A stretch of 6,967 bases of DNA from an uncultured Eubacteriales bacterium (GTDB taxonomy: Bacteria; Bacillota; Clostridia; Oscillospirales; Butyricicoccaceae). Below are positions 6,261 through 6,967 of the stretch, in pieces (position 1 is the first letter of the stretch; the number at the start of each line of letters is the position of its first letter). Made by a program: the position numbers and the translations under genes. The stretch spans positions 1-6,967 of the forward strand of contig CAKUPI010000097.1 of NCBI GenBank assembly GCA_934675045.1. Reading direction: 5' to 3'. The notes beneath the pieces are model-generated. The model had not been told where the DNA came from. It did not search any database and saw only the letters and a list, made by a program, of their open reading frames with translations.

Positions 6261-6737
6261 TTATCTGGCCTCCCTCAGTTGCTTCAGAAGCTCCGACGCC
6301 TTGTCGGGCGTCATGGCGGGATAAACTTTGTCGTTGACAGTCAGGGCCGGAGCCAGACCGCACGCGCCCAGACAGGCGACCGTCTGGACGGTGAAGAGCA
6401 GGTCGTCGGTGGTGATTTTTCCCGCCGAAAGCCCCAGCTCCTCGCGCAGACGCTCAAGAATGGGGGCCGACTTGCGCACATGGCAGGCCGTGCCGTCGCA
6501 CACCTTGATGACGTAGTGCCCCTTGGGGTCCAGGGAAAAGTTCTCGTAGAAGGTGGCGACGCTGTAAAGACGGGCTTCACTGACGCCCATTTTTTCCGCC
6601 AGATAGGGGAAAAGCTCGCGGGGGAGATAGCGATACTTCTCCTGGATGCCCTGCAGCACCGCAATGACATTGCGTTCCTCTCTGCCGCAGCGTTCCAGGA
6701 TGGCGTCTGCCGTCTGGTACAATTCTTGGGTGTTCAT
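6261..6737 (-). CDS. hydC: NuoE-like [2Fe-2S] subunit HydC of bifurcating hydrogenase
   Basis: This 158-residue protein has the usual NuoE length. An N-terminal helical bundle (about 1-70, with the family motif Y-S-V-A-T-F-Y at 58-64) is followed by a thioredoxin-like domain with [2Fe-2S] ligands C-D-G-T-A-C (Cys80, Cys85) and C-L-G-A-C (Cys122, Cys126). It pairs with HydB and takes part in electron transfer within the HydABC complex in the cytoplasm. I chose the ATG at 6735-6737 because AAGGAG (6744-6749) lies 6 nt upstream. A longer reading from a TTG at 6861-6863 adds 42 residues with a hydrophobic stretch, but it has no ribosome site and no place in the family. It is the first gene of the visible operon and is followed after 1 nt by hydB. 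The arrangement hydC-hydB-hydA is common for group A3 hydrogenases. Confidence 0.95.
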   Translation of the reverse strand: MNTQELYQTADAILERCGREERNVIAVLQGIQEKYRYLPRELFPYLAEKMGVSEARLYSVATFYENFSLDPKGHYVIKVCDGTACHVRKSAPILERLREELGLSAGKITTDDLLFTVQTVACLGACGLAPALTVNDKVYPAMTPDKASELLKQLREAR

Positions 6738-6743
6738 GATTCT

Positions 6744-6749
6744 CTCCTT
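6744..6749 (-). promoter_or_regulatory. Ribosome binding site that decides the hydC start
   Basis: AAGGAG on the minus strand lies 6 nt before the ATG at 6735-6737. It supports that start over the longer in-frame reading beginning at 6863. Confidence 0.8.
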
Positions 6750-6767
6750 CTTCAATCTATATTCCTT

Positions 6768-6789
6768 TTTTGTTTGCGTTTTGTTTGCG
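6768..6789 (-). repeat. Tandem 11-bp direct repeat in the hydC leader
   Basis: Two back-to-back perfect copies of CGCAAACAAAA (minus strand) occupy 6779-6789 and 6768-6778. The core CGCAAAC occurs a third time at 6833-6839. The repeat lies just upstream of the hydC ribosome site. It could be a protein- or RNA-binding site, a ribosome standby region or slippage-made sequence; nothing seen here decides between these. Confidence 0.6.
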
Positions 6790-6822
6790 CACAGGAAAAA
6801 AACCGCCGCGGCAAAGACAGAC

Positions 6823-6843
6823 AAAAAAAGCCGTTTGCGCGGC
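6823..6843 (-). terminator. Weak terminator-like hairpin with T7 tract in the hydC leader
   Basis: On the minus strand a 4-bp GCCG/CGGC stem with a 6-nt loop (6843-6830) is followed at once by seven T residues (6829-6823). This has the layout of an intrinsic terminator or attenuator, but four base pairs is short. It could end a transcript from upstream or attenuate the hyd operon, or it may be chance in a T-tract-rich leader. Confidence 0.3.
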
Positions 6844-6908
6844 ACGTTGGTCATGTTGTTCAAATCAGAGGGTGAGCTTTTGGTGAAAAAAAGAACCGAT
6901 GCGAAACA

Positions 6909-6926
6909 GACGGCCCAAAGGCCGCC
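6909..6926 (-). other. Leader hairpin downstream of the Rex-like palindrome
   Basis: The minus strand can fold GGCGGCC and GGCCGTC into a 7-bp stem with a TTTG loop. One pair is G-U on the minus-strand RNA but an A-C mismatch on the other strand, so the fold favours minus-strand transcription. The nearest T7 tract starts 16 nt further on, so it is a poor terminator. It may shape or protect the 5' end of the hyd mRNA. Confidence 0.4.
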
Positions 6927-6928
6927 AT

Positions 6929-6946
6929 TTGATATCTCTTTATCAA
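6929..6946. promoter_or_regulatory. Rex-like operator palindrome
   Basis: The 18-bp site matches the published Rex consensus TTGTTAA-N4-TTAACAA at 11 of 14 defined positions by my hand count and has the exact TTG-12-CAA spacing. With the flanking bases it forms a perfect inverted repeat TTTGATA-N6-TATCAAA (6928-6947). It lies 2 nt downstream of a -10-like hexamer, so a bound repressor would cover the start of transcription. Rex releases DNA at a high NADH/NAD+ ratio, which would suit an NADH-consuming hydrogenase. Binding itself is inferred. Confidence 0.55.
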
Positions 6947-6948
6947 AG

Positions 6949-6954
6949 ATTGTA
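6949..6954 (-). promoter_or_regulatory. Candidate -10 element of the hyd operon promoter
   Basis: TACAAT on the minus strand differs from TATAAT at one position. Transcription would start near 6942, inside the Rex-like palindrome, leaving a leader of roughly 200 nt before hydC. The matching -35 would lie near 6972-6977, outside the window, so the promoter cannot be completed here. Confidence 0.4.
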
Positions 6955-6967
6955 CGATTAAATAGTG

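Noticed and set aside
2921..6337. Very long open frame on the plus strand (1138 codons) opposite hydA and hydB
   Set aside because: It is the antisense of two clear GC-rich genes; the protein is Ala/Gly/Asp/His-rich with no domain, and it crosses gene borders. It reflects third-position GC bias.
4385..6737. Respiratory complex I NuoE/NuoF genes
   Set aside because: HydB has a fused N-terminal thioredoxin-like domain and a C-terminal double ferredoxin module, and hydA follows directly; no membrane subunits are present.
6755..6762. TATAGA as a second -10 element close to hydC
   Set aside because: No -35-like hexamer at the right distance, and the start would fall on the ribosome binding site.
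6738..6863. 42-residue N-terminal extension of hydC with a signal-like hydrophobic stretch
   Set aside because: It would start at a TTG without a ribosome site, is absent from the NuoE fold, and a good AAGGAG precedes the ATG at 6735-6737.

Overview
The window is one minus-strand gene cluster for [FeFe]-hydrogenase H2 metabolism. The DNA is GC-rich, and most genes have strong AGGAGG-type ribosome binding sites. HydABC genes next to a PAS-type sensory hydrogenase and a SpoIIE-type phosphatase point to a strictly anaerobic, fermentative member of the Firmicutes (Clostridia, perhaps a high-GC Oscillospiraceae-like gut or sediment bacterium). The lineage is inferred from gene content and style, not from a marker gene.

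In transcription order (right to left on the + strand), the right end (6738-6967) is a leader and probable promoter region. It has a -10-like hexamer, a Rex-like palindrome where transcription should start, a GC hairpin, several T7 tracts and an 11-bp tandem repeat. Next come hydC (NuoE-like, 6261-6737), hydB (NuoF-like diaphorase, 4385-6259) and hydA (catalytic [FeFe] hydrogenase, 2684-4381). These three are separated by 1-3 nt and are probably translationally coupled. Two 82-residue thioredoxin-like [2Fe-2S] ferredoxins follow (2433-2681 and 2115-2363), with a strong GC hairpin between them. Then comes hydS (399-2096), a sensory-type [FeFe] hydrogenase with an extra Fe-S motif, a PAS domain and a C-terminal helix. 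Last is the N-terminal 130 codons of a SpoIIE/PP2C-family phosphatase (1-392), cut by the window edge.

The likely logic is as follows. HydABC couples NADH and ferredoxin oxidation to H2 evolution, or the reverse, by flavin-based electron bifurcation. The Rex-like site would tie transcription to the NADH/NAD+ ratio. HydS keeps all four H-cluster cysteines but has altered residues around the cluster, and probably senses H2 or redox state, passing the signal through PAS and helix to the phosphatase. The two small ferredoxins have no assigned role; they could carry electrons between the enzyme and the sensor, or assist a partner protein. No HydE/F/G maturase, RNA gene, mobile element or CRISPR array is visible. 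No plus-strand ORF looks real. There is no gene-free stretch over 300 bases.
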